In this document: in pieces, positions 25,148 to 42,789 of the stretch
Numbering within the stretch: position 1 is the stretch's first letter
Layout of the letters: every line of letters starts with the position of its first letter
Source of the DNA: Paragordius varius
Lineage: Eukaryota; Nematomorpha
DNA: 64,000 bases
Direction of reading: 5' to 3'
Assembly (NCBI GenBank): GCA_964247055.1
Contig: OZ176050.1
Coordinates: forward strand, 2,294,001 to 2,358,000
The notes under the pieces: model-generated
Seen by the model: only the letters and a program-made list of their open reading frames with translations
Database searches by the model: none
Told to the model about the DNA's origin: nothing
Translations under genes and position numbers: made by a program

Positions 25148-25561
25148 TTTAAAACATATAAATTTTTAAATATTTTTAAAAATATTATAAACAGTAAAAA
25201 TTATTATCGCGTTCAAACTGTAAAAAGCGTTGGTTAAATGGCCAATTATTTGTTATATACAAATAAAAGTTTTTTAGTTATAAATAGCGTAAAAATATTT
25301 TAATGTACTGTGTATCCGTAAATAAATTAAAAAAAAAGTTATTTTGGAATCAGATTTTATGACTTATATGACTTAATACACTAATAAATTGCATTAATCG
25401 AAAAAAATAATATATTTTATGGGTTAATTAAATAATCATTATGTTATATAGCCAATGTGTTTTTAGGATTAGTGCCATCGTTTAATTTTAATTTTGGAAT
25501 AATTTTTATACTCCTTACTAATTGGAGCTATTCATTTAATATTTTTTAATAAAAATAAATT

Positions 25562-28500
25562 ATGATAAAATCTGTATTCATCACTTGCCTAATTCTTTTA
25601 GTTAATGACAAGGAAATTTTTGGGTTTTTGGGCCGAAATGATTACAATAATAATAAAGGGACGGAATGTAAAGAAGGATATTTTAAATTCTATGGAGGAC
25701 GACAATCTAATTATGGTGCTATCTCTGCCCAAAATGGATATCACTGTAAAATATTTTAAATTACTTAACGATATTTGGAAATCGTTTGAATATAGAGGAA
25801 TTTACTGTTATTTGTAGTTTGAAAAAAAATATTTTTTTAGGGCAAGGATTATTATCTAACGGACTCAAAAGTTAAATGAAACAAATTCTACATATCTTTC
25901 ATAAAAAATTAGCTAAGGCGTAAAATCACTGTGAAAGAGTTATATCAGTAAAAATTAATTTTTTAATTAAAATAATTTCTAATAGGTTAAACGATAAAAA
26001 ATATATAAAATAATGAAATTAATAAATTTTTTAAAATACGGTTGATGGAACTATAAATGCAAGTAAACATTGAAGGATACATAAAATTGAGGTTTTAGGC
26101 CCTAAAATACATTTAGGATTAAGTATAATAAAATGCTGCAACTATAGTTTTACAGGAAAATTTCGTAATTTTAAAAGTAAATTATAAATTTTTTATTTAT
26201 TTATGAAAAACTCACTTTATAAAATCTATCCAATGTTAGGTTGTCCAATTTTGAACTGTACCCATGTTTGTTACAACGGTTATGAGTGGGATCAACATAG
26301 ATGTCCTACCTGTGATTGCAAGGGTAATTTCTATAAAAGTTTTTTTTATTCTAAATCAACAACTATCTAAACATTAAGAATAAATGTACACACTATGTTT
26401 GTAAACACAGTGTACAAAGGTAATGAAAAAATATCTTGATTAAATAAATATATTTTGTTTGAAAAATTTATCAGGATTATCATGGTGCTTTTGGTTTTGG
26501 CACTTACAAGTGATATAAGAAAATATTTAAACTTTTGTGCTATGTGCCCCCTATCAGAAAATGGCAAAATTTAACCACATTTTTGTAAAAAGTTTTTTTT
26601 GATGAAAAAAGGATTCAAAAATATCACTAAAATATATTATAAACTACGTATAAAAAGCAAAACAATATAATATTATTTTTAGATGGAGGCTCCGAAAGTC
26701 CCAAATTTTTTGCTCTTCTAAAACCGACTAGTTCCTTTAAAATAAACGAAATACCTGAATAAAAAATATTTTTAAAGCATACTTTTAGAAAAATTCAATT
26801 TTTAGCAAAATTTTGTTGGAGCGTACTTCCTAGTATTTTAGGCATGATGGAAACCGTATAAAAAAGCTTTTGGATATTTTAAAAACACCTTTTCTATATT
26901 ATTTGATGATGCTGAAAATTTTTATCACCTCAGAATTTTGATAAAATATTCGTTTGTCTTTAAATTTATGTCATATATGAATTGTGTGTTTATATAAAGA
27001 TTCTCCTAAATTTGAAACTAAACCTTTAATTAAATTTCTGAAGCAATAGAAAACAGGTTTTAAATGATATCTAAAAGCATTTTTATACCATTTCCAACAT
27101 GCCTAAAAATAGTATGAAAAGCGCTTCAACAAAATTTTGCTAAAAATTTAATATTTGGGAAAAATACATTTTTAAAATAATTATTTTTGCGTTTATTTTA
27201 AGAGAACTAGCTCATTTAACAAGAGCGAAAAAAATGAGACTTTCGGAGCACACATCTAAAAATTATAATTGTTTTGCTTTTTATAGGTAGTTTATGATTG
27301 AAATGAAGCAAGTTTTCCGCGAAAATTATAACAATGTGCTCAAATTTTACCATTTTTATGAAGCACTTACCATCAAAGTGTAAATAACTTTCTTATATCA
27401 CTTGTAAGGGCCAAAACCAAAAGCATCATGAGATTTTGATACATATTCTAATCGGAATATCATATATCATCATGACATTTTTTTGTGTACACTGTATAAT
27501 ATAACATTCAAATAATTTAGTAAAAAATCGGATCATGGCTAAAAATTATTTTTATTCGTAAAATGAGATTTTCTGTTCATAGCTTGCCCAGAAACGTTGC
27601 CAATGAAGTGTGGGGATGGATATAAACTCAATTATAAAACGACAGAAAGTGGCTGTAAATTGTGGTATTGTGAATTAGTACAAGGTCCAGCAATAGTTGA
27701 GGCATTGGTATATCATCAAAATTATCTCAAATTAGGACAATTAATGTTTTGATTAAAAATTGTTTTTAATAATAATTGATCATTATCGATAATATGACAC
27801 ATTAATTATTTGCATATGTAGAAAGTTGTTTTGGATATACAACCAATCGGGAACAATACAGTAAATAGCACAGGGCAAAATTTAACCGCAACCGGAGATG
27901 TAAGATTGCAAACTTATATAGAAATTATTTAATAATGTAACGGTATATAGTAATAAAGACCCCTCTCGTCATAAGTAGCTTTTCGATACAATCAGGCGCT
28001 AACAAACTGATTTGATACTAAATTAACGACTTTTTTAATTTTTAAATGAGGTCATACATTAAAATCATGTAAAGTTGAGCATTTTCCGCTACTTGTTTTT
28101 GAGTTTTGGACCTTTCATAATAATAAGCCAAAAATAACCAATTAACATTGTTTAATCATTTATTTTTAAATATATTTGCAAAAAAGATTAAATATTATTG
28201 AAAAAACTGAATATCAATTAGAATTCGGATTAAATTTTAGTTTTCCTAAAAAAGTGTCATGATGCAAATAAGCAATGTATTTTATTCCCATAATAGAGGT
28301 CGGGTAGTTGAAATCCACTTATATAACATTTTACATACGCGTAAATATATTTTAAACCAGATATTTAGAGAATAACAAAATTAATATTAATTTAGCTTTT
28401 TAAATATTCCAATAAATTCTTTGTTTTATATAATATAATAATGATAGCTATTTGCATTACAAAATGATGGTATATCCTCCTCAAACATTTCTCTTTTATC

Positions 28501-28957
28501 AAATGTTACTGTACCCGCTAATACAACCTTCAATGGAAATATCAATGGCAATGATTCTAATCTTTCACTTTTAAGTTTTAATCCACTTCTCTTGTTGAAT
28601 TCTACCAAGGAAATTAACAGTAGTATATGTAATGTTTCCACTTTGATGGGCGGAAATTCAATTGTTCCTTTAATTGGAATCAGTTCAACACTTGCCAATC
28701 TTTATGACACCAATTATATTGCTAATAATGCGACAACAGTCAATACGGTCCAGAATACGACAACTAGCTCATTGCCACAAATTAAATTTGGCGAGGGAAA
28801 CTCTGAGAATATGGAATTTCCGAACCAATACCCAGGAAATATGGTATGGGTGTTTAATTTTTGTTTTATTGGTACCAAATTTACATTTATAATGCACATT
28901 ATTTAGGCGGATCCTTATGGTTACATGAACGAAAATGTGGCATACAATTATAATTAA
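25562..28957 (+). CDS. Six-exon gene: secreted antistasin-like cysteine-rich protein
   Basis: Exons: 25562-25745, 26240-26323, 27583-27677, 27822-27899, 28448-28843, 28907-28957. Phases are 1, 1, 0, 0, 0 and the chain closes at 295 residues. The start has a hydrophobic run (VFITCLILLV) consistent with a signal peptide. Exon 2 encodes an antistasin-type domain: GCPILNCTHVCYNGYEWD then RCPTCDCK, spacing C-x4-C-x3-C-x10-C-x2-C-x-C. Exon 3 encodes a second, diverged copy starting CPETLPMKCGDGYKLNYK with fewer cysteines. Exons 4-6 encode an Asn/Ser/Thr-rich region with many N-x-S/T sites (NNTVNST, NGND, NVTVPANTT), so heavy N-glycosylation is plausible. Antistasin domains are known as serine-protease inhibitors in leeches and occur as matrix modules elsewhere; inhibition here is not shown. 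Exon 1 has an alternative phase-1 donor at GGAAT/GTAAAG (25671). Intron 2 hosts a foldback transposon. Confidence 0.8.
26405..27495. mobile_element. Foldback MITE, family A, inside intron 2 of the antistasin-like gene
   Basis: The ends are ACACAGTGTACA and TGTACACTGT. The two halves are complementary over most of about 1.09 kb. Matching pairs include AAGTGATATAAGAAA with TTTCTTATATCACTT, CATGGTGCTTTTGGTTTTGG with its complement near 27410, and CTCCGAAAGTC with GACTTTCGGAG. There is no coding sequence. Half copies of the same family lie at 29520-29850, 29880-30400, 41770-42390 and 46456-47166, making it the commonest dispersed repeat in this window. The host intron is 1259 nt, almost all of it this insert. 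Confidence 0.88.
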
Positions 28958-29079
28958 AAAATTATTTACTATATAATGAAAATAAATGGTGGTTATAGGG
29001 TATTGATGATTAAATTGTAAACTAATTATGCACGATAGCAAAATGGTTTATTTAAAATAAAATTATGGTTTCCCCAAGG

Positions 29080-29245
29080 CGTCAAACCGGAACCGAAACC
29101 CGGTTCTTAAAATTTTAGCAGGAATTGGTTTGTTAGAGCTGGAACTAACCCGGTTCCGGTTCCACTTTCTTGGGAACAACCCAGATCCCATTTCAATATT
29201 CTTAGGAAAAGGTTCCGGTTCCAACGGTCCTAGAAACCACCAGTT
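29080..29245. repeat. GGTTCC/GGAACC-rich dispersed repeat
   Basis: A GC-richer island with many copies of GGTTCC and GGAACC in both orientations, for example CCGGAACCGAAACCCGGTTC and AACCCGGTTCCGGTTCC. A shorter relative is at 41405-41475 (CCGGAACCGACC...GGAACCGGGTGG) and a trace at 58483-58500. The bipolar hexamers could fold back on themselves. No protein is encoded and the element class is not recognised. Confidence 0.6.
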
Positions 29246-29519
29246 AAGGTTTCATCTCCAAAATAAGTGGTTTAAAATAATATATTGTCTAATTATAATT
29301 TAAATTTGATGTTGAGATAAAATTTATCTAATCTCTCATCAAAATGTCTAAAATATTATTTTTTATACTATTAATCATATGATAACATTTCTTCTGGCAT
29401 CCGGTGTAAATACACCACTTTGAAAAAAAAATCATATCTACCTTTAACACTTGAAGAAAACTAAAGACATAATTTTATTTTAAGTTCACAAAATTTAGGA
29501 TATTTAAATATCGCCCTAT

Positions 29520-30400
29520 CCCGGCATTGCGTTTATTTTAAAATAACCAGTTTATGTTTGAAGAGCAAAAAAATTGGAACTCTCGGAGCCCATAACTAAA
29601 AATTTAAACTTGATAATATTTTTTGCTTAGCGATCTCCTTTGGGTGGAAATCTAATTTTCACCAAAAAATTTATTAAAAAAAGTGCAAATTTGCTATTTT
29701 ATCATCTGGAGCACTTACCAAAAAAATATAAATAACTTTCTTAAATCACTCATAAGGGCCAAAACCAAAAACCACAAATTCTGATACATCTTCCTATCAG
29801 CATATGTATATTTCATCAGGTTATTTTTTTCTCAACTGTGCGTATGCACACAAATCGTGGAACCCAAAAACCCATAAAATATATATATTCTGAGAAAAAT
29901 GTATTTGGGTTCTCATGGTGCTTTTGGTTTTACGAGTGATAAAAGAAATTTATTACCACTATTGCGGAAATTTCTCCGCATCATAAAATGGTAAACTCCG
30001 CGGACATTTTGTTAAATAAAAAATTTTCCGTAAATTCTTGCTTCATTCCAAAATTTACCATCTGAATATATCGTAAAGTATTAAAAGCAGAAGCATATTT
30101 ATATTTATTTAATTTCACAGTTAGGCTCCAAAACTCGCAAATTTTTGGACCTCCCTATATAGGCTAGTTTTTTTGAAAAGGAATAAAATATTATAAAATT
30201 TGACTCGATATTATTTTTGAAAAATACAAGCTTTTTAAAATTAAAATTTTGCCGAATTACTGTTGAAACGTATTTATATAGCATTTGGCAGCTTGGTAAA
30301 AACGGCAAACAAAACCTTTTAAAATATTACAAAAATATCTTTTTATTATAGTGCGATGATGGTGACTATTTCTTTCACCTCAGAATACGAATTTGGGTAT
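29520..30400. repeat. Two half copies of foldback family A
   Basis: 29520-29850 matches the right half of the 26.4-kb element: CGTTTATTTTAAAATAACC, the CTCGGAGCCCATA box, CTTAAATCACTCATAAGGGCC, then ending near a degenerate TIR. 29880-30400 matches the left half: TTCTCATGGTGCTTTTGGTTTT, ACGAGTGATAAAAGAAA and AGGCTCCAAAACTC. The order right-half then left-half means these are separate fragments, not one palindrome. Confidence 0.65.
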
Positions 30401-33400
30401 ATGCACAAAGACTGTTTGACTTCTCACCAACTCTTGTTGCTAATAACATAGAAATGTTCAATATTTTATAATTATATAAAAAAGTGTTTAAAAATATATT
30501 ATAACGTTTTCTTAATGCTATAATATAGTCGGCTTCAATAAAATGTCAAAATTTGAAATTTTAAACAAATTTTTAGTTTTTTGATGTTATAAAAAATATA
30601 TTAAAAACTCTTATCTCGTAAGCTTGGCATTGCGGTAATTTTAAAATTTTAAAGTATATTTGGATTTTAAAAATTTTGCCTCAGGAGCTTACGTGTAACC
30701 TTAATCCAATTTGAATTACTTTAGCAGGTTATGATATATTAATGATTTTTGGGATTAAAAATCGAACTTTTAGCAAAATTTATATTTAAATGAGTAAGTT
30801 TTAGGATTTATCTTTAGTGAACATTTACGAAAAAATATTTCATATATTACTTAATAACAAAATGAGAATCTTGGTCTATCAAAATATATAACGGTATTTT
30901 ATACCCCGGATTTTGTCCGCAGTGTAAAAAAACCAGCAGTTCACTTTTTATCATCTGTTTCTATCATCACATCTAGAGCAAAGTTGTATAAATGTGTCCC
31001 GTTATATTCTACTAGATTAAGGTAAAAAATAAAGCACCCTTTTTTATAAGCTATTTTTAAATATCTTAATAAATTATTTTGATCATTTGAATATCAATCA
31101 ATATTTGCTATCTTTTTTAGCACAAACTAAAACAATGTTACATTTACATAAGTTAATTGAAATTCGAACCTTAATTTTAAAACCATTGTTTTTTGTTGAA
31201 CTAACGGTATTTTTCATTAAACTTGTTTGAATGGCTCTTGTTTAAGAGTTAAATATTTAATATAACAAATAGGGAATGAATGTTACAATGTGATATATAG
31301 ACAAAAATAATCAATATATATTATACAATTTATGAAAAAATATTAAGAGAGTTGTTGTATTCTTAAAATTATTTTTTTTCATCCATTTTTATATGTATAT
31401 TGTATTGTATCGTGCATAAAATTTATTGATTTTTATTTTTTCCATTAGTTGCCTACTTATTTATCGACATAAACTTAGCGTTACCAGCGCGTTATTTTTT
31501 TCAATTTTATTATCACTTTTCTAAAAAATTTCTATTTTGTTTAAAATTATTGGGGTTAGTAGATAAATTAAAGTTACGAATTTTAGGAACTTTTAATATT
31601 TTAAAAAAATTTTTTGATCACAGGTAAAACTGAATCCATTAAAATTACGGCCATCAATTTTAAAGTTTTGACATTGTCAAACCAATTAATGCCTAGTTGT
31701 GTTTTTATTTTTAATAAGATTATTTTAAGTAGTTAGAACAGTTTTTATTGACCCACAAGATGGGGGGAGTAGAATATGCTATTAAAATCAATTAATTAGA
31801 AGTTATAAAAAATTTTACATGAATACTAAATTTATAAACTGTTAAACTTCAGAATTTTTTTTATCAATTGTGAATTAGGACTTCACACATGTCGTTTTGG
31901 ATTATGTTTGATTAGATTTTTTATAGATAATCAGGCAAAAAAACATTTTTTTTTCAAGCAAAAATTAAAACCACATTTAATTGGTCAATATATCTCGATA
32001 CATATCTTATAGGTTATGCATAACCTAGCCTACCAATGCATATATATAGCGGCTTTTATCGGAGATGACCTGACAAGATAAAAATACTCATTTATCAATT
32101 TTCTTTTTAAGTGTTCTTACATGAAATTGCCGGTTACTTTGATAGCGTTTAAATATGGATTAGATCAAATATGTATATTATTTTTAAGTCAATTTGTTTA
32201 AAATGCAAAATTGCCTGCTATTTTTTGAAACACCAATTTTTCCATCTTAACTTTTTATCACCTTTTGGGGTAGTTTTAAATTCTAAAGCTTTTAATATTT
32301 AAATACCTTAAAAAATATTTTTTCTTGGGTCAAATTATTACATATGCTTTCTGTTTTAAGCGCATAAAATTTTTTGTGCCGCAATTTCTTTTCTTTTTGA
32401 TTATTTTAAATGTTAAATAAATGTATATATTAGTGAAAAAATATGAATAATTAACTGTAAAAATCTTTCTAATTATATTCTACCAACATTTTTTTCAAAA
32501 TTATATATTTTTTATCCGCTATTTGCTTTAATTGTATTTTGGAGCTCGCCATATTTAGGACTCTAGTAGTTAAAAAAATGTAAAAATTATAATTTTACAG
32601 GAAAAGGATGATAATTAAATTTTATCCAAGGTTACTTTGAAAACAGTGGTTTCGATTTTGAGTTCTGGGGTATAAAACTACCCGCCAATGTCATCGTCTA
32701 AATAAAATATGAAAATGTTCTAAAGTGTTAATGACTTTCTATTGACAAATGTAGCATTACACAAGCGTAGCTTTTTACCCTAATCCCATTTTTACCTCAT
32801 GGTCTGGCTCGTTTTAACTATTTTCGTTTGTTTAAAAAGTTACAATAATATAAAATTCAATCCTACCATAACTAACATCATAAGCTAAGAATTATCAATT
32901 ATTATTGTTTTTATTTAAAAATGGAACCTGAAGACATTATTTTTTGTTGTAAGGAGGAAATCGATAATTCATTAATATTGCTGGTTGTGTGTGTGTTAGT
33001 TTGTAGTTTACATAACACATGACTATACATTATCTCCCTTATTTTAGGCCAATGGACGCCACACATTCTGACCCTAAGAAAGGACCCTTGACTAATAGGA
33101 CAAATAAATAAAACATTACAATGTACCCAAATTTATTGATTTCCTTTTTCCTTTTTTCAATGTTTTTCATATTTACAAAAACATTTTGTAAAATAATATA
33201 AAAACTGGAATGTATCAATACTATATCATAAAATTGAGTTTTATTCGAATTTTAAAGTTTTTTTTAAACAATAACTTTTTTAAAAAATAATGCAAAAAAA
33301 TGCATGAATAATGATGTGATGATCTCTGTCCTATCTTGGTTATTGAGTCTCCGCTTTGACTAACTTTCATTTTTGTCCAAACCAAACTTGATCAGAATAC

Positions 33401-34975
33401 TTTTTATACATGATGTGTGATGTAGGATGGATCTCTTAAAATCAATAAATTATATACATTGTATAAATGCCTATTATGTTGCAAGCCATGTTACACACAA
33501 CACATTAAAAATCTAAACATTATTCTCATCATTATCATTAGAAAAAAAGACTTCAAAATTAGTACTACTAATGTGTCTGCGCAGGGAACGACATGAGATG
33601 ACACTCGTGTGTTAACATAAGTACTTACTACAGCACACTAATAATGTGTTCTGTTGAAATCCGAATTTTTTTAAAAAAAAATAAAATTATTTCATCTATG
33701 CCCCATAATCCAAATACAATGTTTGGGCAATATAACCTTAATTATTGATTACTATATATTTATTATTTGATTGATTAACTTTTTTTCTTTTCTTATTATT
33801 CAATAATTTTTTTTCAGAGCTCTCTCGTATAAGTTAGGTTTGGTCTGGTTAGGTCACTCACATTTAAACTTTGTATATCATTCATTTCCCATACAATATA
33901 TTGAATTTTATGTATGCATTAGTTCATTATAACTCCAACCAACTAAATAACTTTGGTTTTAGTATTGAAATCTTTTCAATAAAAAAATTTTTCATTTAAG
34001 GAGTAGACAATTCATAATATATAAATTTATTATTTTAATTTGCATATTATATATATATATATATTGATTCGTTTTTTTTTGGTGGTGGTAAGCAGGTAAA
34101 TATTTTATTATAACAGAGCTTTCGCCTAAATTAATAGAATTAAAAATATAATGGATAAAAATGGATAGAAAGATGTATAGATTTTACAAGTTAAAACTGT
34201 TTCTTTTTCTCTCAAAGTTAAAATACCATAAATATCGATTTTTCGTTTCATTCATATGATAGTAGATAACACATAAAAAATAATGATAATAATACTGCAA
34301 GTTATTACCTCCTTGTTTGTTGAATATCTAATTCTATTGCAGTTTTGTTCTAATATGAAACTTACTCATCATGATATATTTTCACCCAATGCTACAATGC
34401 TCTAATCCTGAATCATGAGACATCTTGATAAATTTAGATAAACTTTGAATCAGTTTTTTAGTAATGTTAAAAATCAATAATTTCTTTAAAAAATTATTTT
34501 ACCTATTAATTTTGCTAAATTTTAGAGCCATCTTTGTCACATCCTCAATTCTTTGATTCCTTGAAAACTGCGCTGTAAACAATCTTAAATACATCCTATT
34601 TTTAACCTTATATATTTATTCCGTTCTGTCGGTTTTTTTATTTGCCACATTTTTTGATACATCAATAATATAAATTAAATTCCAATCTTCCAAAAAACCG
34701 TCCGTGCTAATATATTACCTTTGGAAAATCTTTATCATTCTGAAAACTAAAATTTATTATTCTCATACTATTTCAACACATTTAGTTTCAATATGAGTTT
34801 ATACTATCATGTCCAAAACTTTCATAATGATTGCTCCTCAAGCAACATTAAATATTTTTCATCAATCATAATCATCAGTTAAGGAAACAACAATTTTAAC
34901 ACTGATACATTCATCGCCAAAAACCGCGTATTTAAGAAAAAAAACCATAAAATATAACTTCCCAAAACCAAAATC

Positions 34976-38624
<3,649 letters not shown>

Positions 38625-41600
38625 CTCTTATCTTATGTGTCATCTTTTATTACTTGCTTATATCTACCCTTATAAACAGCAACAACAACTATATATCAAT
38701 CAATTTATACCTACCTAATCTCCGCATAAAATATATATACATTCATTAACAGAACAAGAAAGTTTAGTAATACTTCGTATAATTAAAACAAAAACAATAT
38801 ACCCTTAATAATTAGCATACGTTACACCCATCTCTAAATTGCATGATCAATAAGGTACAAACGTATTATTTTCTACTCATCATTTTTTCTTTCATACCTA
38901 ATAACAAGAACAAAACAGCAAAACAATTTTTTAATTTTGTCAGGTTTTTTCCCCCTTAATTATAATAACATAATTTTTTATCTTGAAAAATATCGCGGCC
39001 ATATTACGTGTAAACTCCACGCACCGATTAAAACAAAATTATAGTTTATTTTGTTTTGTTTTGGCTTTTTGAGTGGAGCGTAACGAAAAAAAGTTCCCTC
39101 ATAACCAACCACCTTATAATTATCAATAGAAAATTGCATAGAATAGCTATGTTTACTTCCTTAACAGCCTACATATTGTCAAGTAACAAACACACACATA
39201 AAAAACATATCTTTTGTGCCTACCTTTATGCTTAAATCTTCATATGAATATTAAATTGTCAAAGTGTTTACATAATTTTTGTTCTGTTTTTACCTTCCAC
39301 ACGATATATATACCTGGTTGATTCCCACACATCTCTGTTTCTTACATACTTTATCTTTACCAAATATATTTGTGATATACAATTTATCAACATCCTTGCT
39401 TTTATCCTAATAAAAGCAAGCTAAAATTTGGTAAACATTTTTAGGGGAAGAAAATTGATGACAATATAAAATAATTATAGCCCATATATGATGGCGACAC
39501 GCAATTGAAATTTGCTCTGTCGGAAATTACTACGAAGCATGCATACTTTTTTACCTGTACTGTACTGTAGTTAAATCCTTTGTGTTAAAAATAACTTTAT
39601 TATACTTTGTGGTGAAATACGCATTTATTATGTGGGATATAGTTGAGAGAGGTTATATTATCTCTTTGTCACATGAAACATGAATGACAAACAAAATAAT
39701 GGCCTTGGAAGAACCTTTTCGAATCAACATACATACTTTCCTTCCTCGAGAACTAACTATGATTCTCCTGTGGATTATTTTTTAACACTTGTTTTATGCT
39801 CTGCTTACTCTGTTTTTGTCTATTTTTGTGCTAATAAAACTTTTCACATCACACCCATTTTTTTATTTTATTTTCAACTTTTATATTGAATGGGAGATAG
39901 ATTTTATATACTATCTATGTAATCCTTTTTTTATAAAAATCAAAATTAAATAATGTTCACAAACACACACAAAAACCGCTTTTCAAATCAGTGCCCAAAT
40001 ATGTTTCAGAAAATTAATTCTTCTTTGTTTCTAAACTAATTTAGTCTTGTATCCTTTACTTTATTTATATTTAAGATACCCATTGCCAAACAAAACTTTT
40101 AACTGTAAATATTTATAACTTTTATATTTTGATTTTTGTTTATCATTTAAAACAATTTTTTATTTTTAGCTTTCTTGCCATATATATACGTATACATATC
40201 ATGTACTGTATAAATATTTTAGTCCTATTCACATATAAACTATTCGCTTACCTTTAAATTATTTTTCAGTATTTAAACAATTGAAAAAAATATTTTTGAT
40301 AAAAATCTCGAAAGTTTGCGCTTTGAAATTGTTTTAGAGCTCTTTTGTTGAAAATAAAACTTGGAAGAGTGAGCACATTTGACTGTCCAAAATAACTTAT
40401 TTATATATAATCTGATTAGTACGAAAGCTAATTTTTATTTTTTTTCAATGAAATTTTTTTATTTTTATCATCTATAATTATTAAATGGCCATTTTATCCA
40501 TATTATATATATGTAATTAAGTATATTTCCCCTCCTTTAATTTTATCATATTTAACTTATATATAAACAACTCTATGTTAATAATCTAATTCATATTCAT
40601 ATTTTTTCATTCACATACCACAATAAATAAAACCATAAAATGAATTTTGTCATAATTATCATATCTGGTGTGTATAAAAGGGAATTTATGGTAAATAATA
40701 AGTCTAAATCTGCCCTGTAATAAATTATCACTGACCACAACTTTTCCCGCTTTTAATAGTCAGTAATAGTTATTTTATATTAGCAGTTCTCTGTAACGCA
40801 TGGATATAACTTAGTCGAAACGGTTTATCAATTTGAGATTATCAATTATAGATGACCCTTATTGAATTTCAACCATTATATGGGTTTTATTAAAATATGT
40901 TTAAATCGCTTTGTGAGGGCGTGTGGTCTCCAGTTAGAAATAACGTCCTCATTAACGCCATGCTAAATGAAATAGTTGGAGATAATATCGGATATATTTA
41001 TAAATTTTTCATAAAGCTGAAAACCATTTTATAAAAATATGTTTACTTAGGGTAAGAATAAACCCAGGGGCAATTTAAACAGGGGCTTGAATAACATGTA
41101 TCTATAAAGCTATCGATCATAGGAATATACGTTTTGGGAGAATGCTTTTGATGGTATTTATTTTAAAACGTATTTTACACGGGGCTCTACTCAGTGACGA
41201 TTGATAACAATTTTGGCCTTGGACCATTCTTAAATTTAGTTTAAGTTTGTGGCAAATTTCTTTCTGAAAACGGTAATTTTACAAACAGTTGGCTTAATAC
41301 AGTAACAATTATATAATTGAATCGACAATCCTTGGCGCATGAGCCTACACGTTTTTCTAAAAATTGCATAAACCAAGGAAGGCCTCAAAGAGGATCAAAA
41401 AAAGTGGCACCGGAACCGACCTGATTCCCAAGAAAAAACGGAACCGGGTGGTTCTTGAGCAAAGGAAACCGCGTTAGATCCATAATTTATAAAATAATTA
41501 TTTGGCAAAATATTCTTTCATTATTTTGAGGAATGATGGAAAAAGTATAACGCTTTAAATAAAATCAATTTCAATATAATTCGATAATTCTAGTTCCTAT

Positions 41601-41760
41601 CACTTTAAAATTATTAAAATATTGTCTTATTATTTATGGTAAATATAAATTTTATTTTTTATTAATCCATCTTTTAAAGCGAAGGAACTTAAAATTCTGG
41701 GGATAGAAATGTCAGTATCATCGAATTATTGCACAAAATCGGAGGTTATAAAAATATAAG
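38625..41760. other. Downstream region of G-beta gene, no gene recognised
   Basis: AT-rich DNA that would include the 3' untranslated region of the G-beta transcript. Several AATAAA-like hexamers occur (for example near 40623), but no end point can be chosen. A 69-codon frame at 39680-39889 has no recognisable content. A short GGAACC-rich repeat relic sits at 41405-41475. Confidence 0.45.
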
Positions 41761-42789
41761 ATTGATATATATATATATATTCTGAAAGGAATATGTATCA
41801 AAATTATTTAAGAAAGTTATTTACACTTTTGTATAAGTGCTCTATATAAAAAAAATCAAAATTTGAGCACATTTTTTTGTATAAAATTTTTTTGATGAAA
41901 GTTAATGCTTCTCCAAAAATATCACTTAGATATATCAAAAACTACTACATATACAAAACAAAATAATATTTTAAGAGAATTAATTATTTAGATGTGGGTC
42001 CGATTTTGCGCGATAAAAAGGTTAAACATAAGCTAAATTTTGGTATTTACAAACAATATTTAAAAAATGTGTTTTGTTTTTCAAAAATTATTTTAACGAA
42101 AGTTGGTTTAAGCGTACTTCATACTATTTTTAGGCATCGTGAATGTATCGCTTCAGAATTTTAATTTAATAGTTCGTTTTAATTTTGGTGATTTTTGTAA
42201 AAAAAACAATTTTTATCCATACAGTTGAAGACGAACAAATATTTAATCAAAATTCTGAGATGATAAAAATGTTCAGCGCCATTGATTTTGAGGAAAAGTT
42301 TTTTTGTAATATCTTATGTTTTTATACCGTTTCCATTCTGCCTCATTAGAATAACGCTTTAATTTTACTAAAAAATAAATTTTTGAAATACAGTATGCAT
42401 TTTAATGTCTGTTAAGTAATTTTATTGCCTGCCAAATAACATAAATGGTTTATCAAAAGCGTAAAATATGACCCACGAAATTATTTCGTAGTACACATAT
42501 GAAAGAAGATTGACGTGAGAATTAACATAGGCTTTATTGATGGATATTTAATGTTAAATTTTGGGAATATTATAGCAATTTATGTTAACATTTGTAATAT
42601 TGTTGTTACGTATTTAGATGCGGAATTTTGTGGGTTTTTATCTTTGATAAATTAATAAATAGTAAAATACGTATTTTAAGATATTTTATGTTAATTATTC
42701 CTAAATTTAATAATAAATATTTTTCAACATGCTAAATAGCTTTATTAATTAATCTTGGTATCATAATATTATATAGTTGTTATTACTAA

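Larger units (their letters stand above)
28958..34975. other. Six-kb gene-poor stretch between antistasin-like and G-beta genes
   Basis: It contains a GGTTCCGGTTCC-rich repeat (29080-29245) and two half copies of foldback family A (29520-30400). The rest is AT-rich DNA with no recognised coding region. The last few hundred bases should include the promoter and 5' untranslated region of the G-beta gene, but no clear core-promoter element was identified. Open frames of 60-90 codons here have no coding character. Confidence 0.5.

Noticed and set aside
39680-39889. 69-codon plus-strand frame downstream of G-beta
   Set aside because: Hydrophobic, AT-biased translation with no recognisable domain. 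It more likely lies in untranslated sequence.
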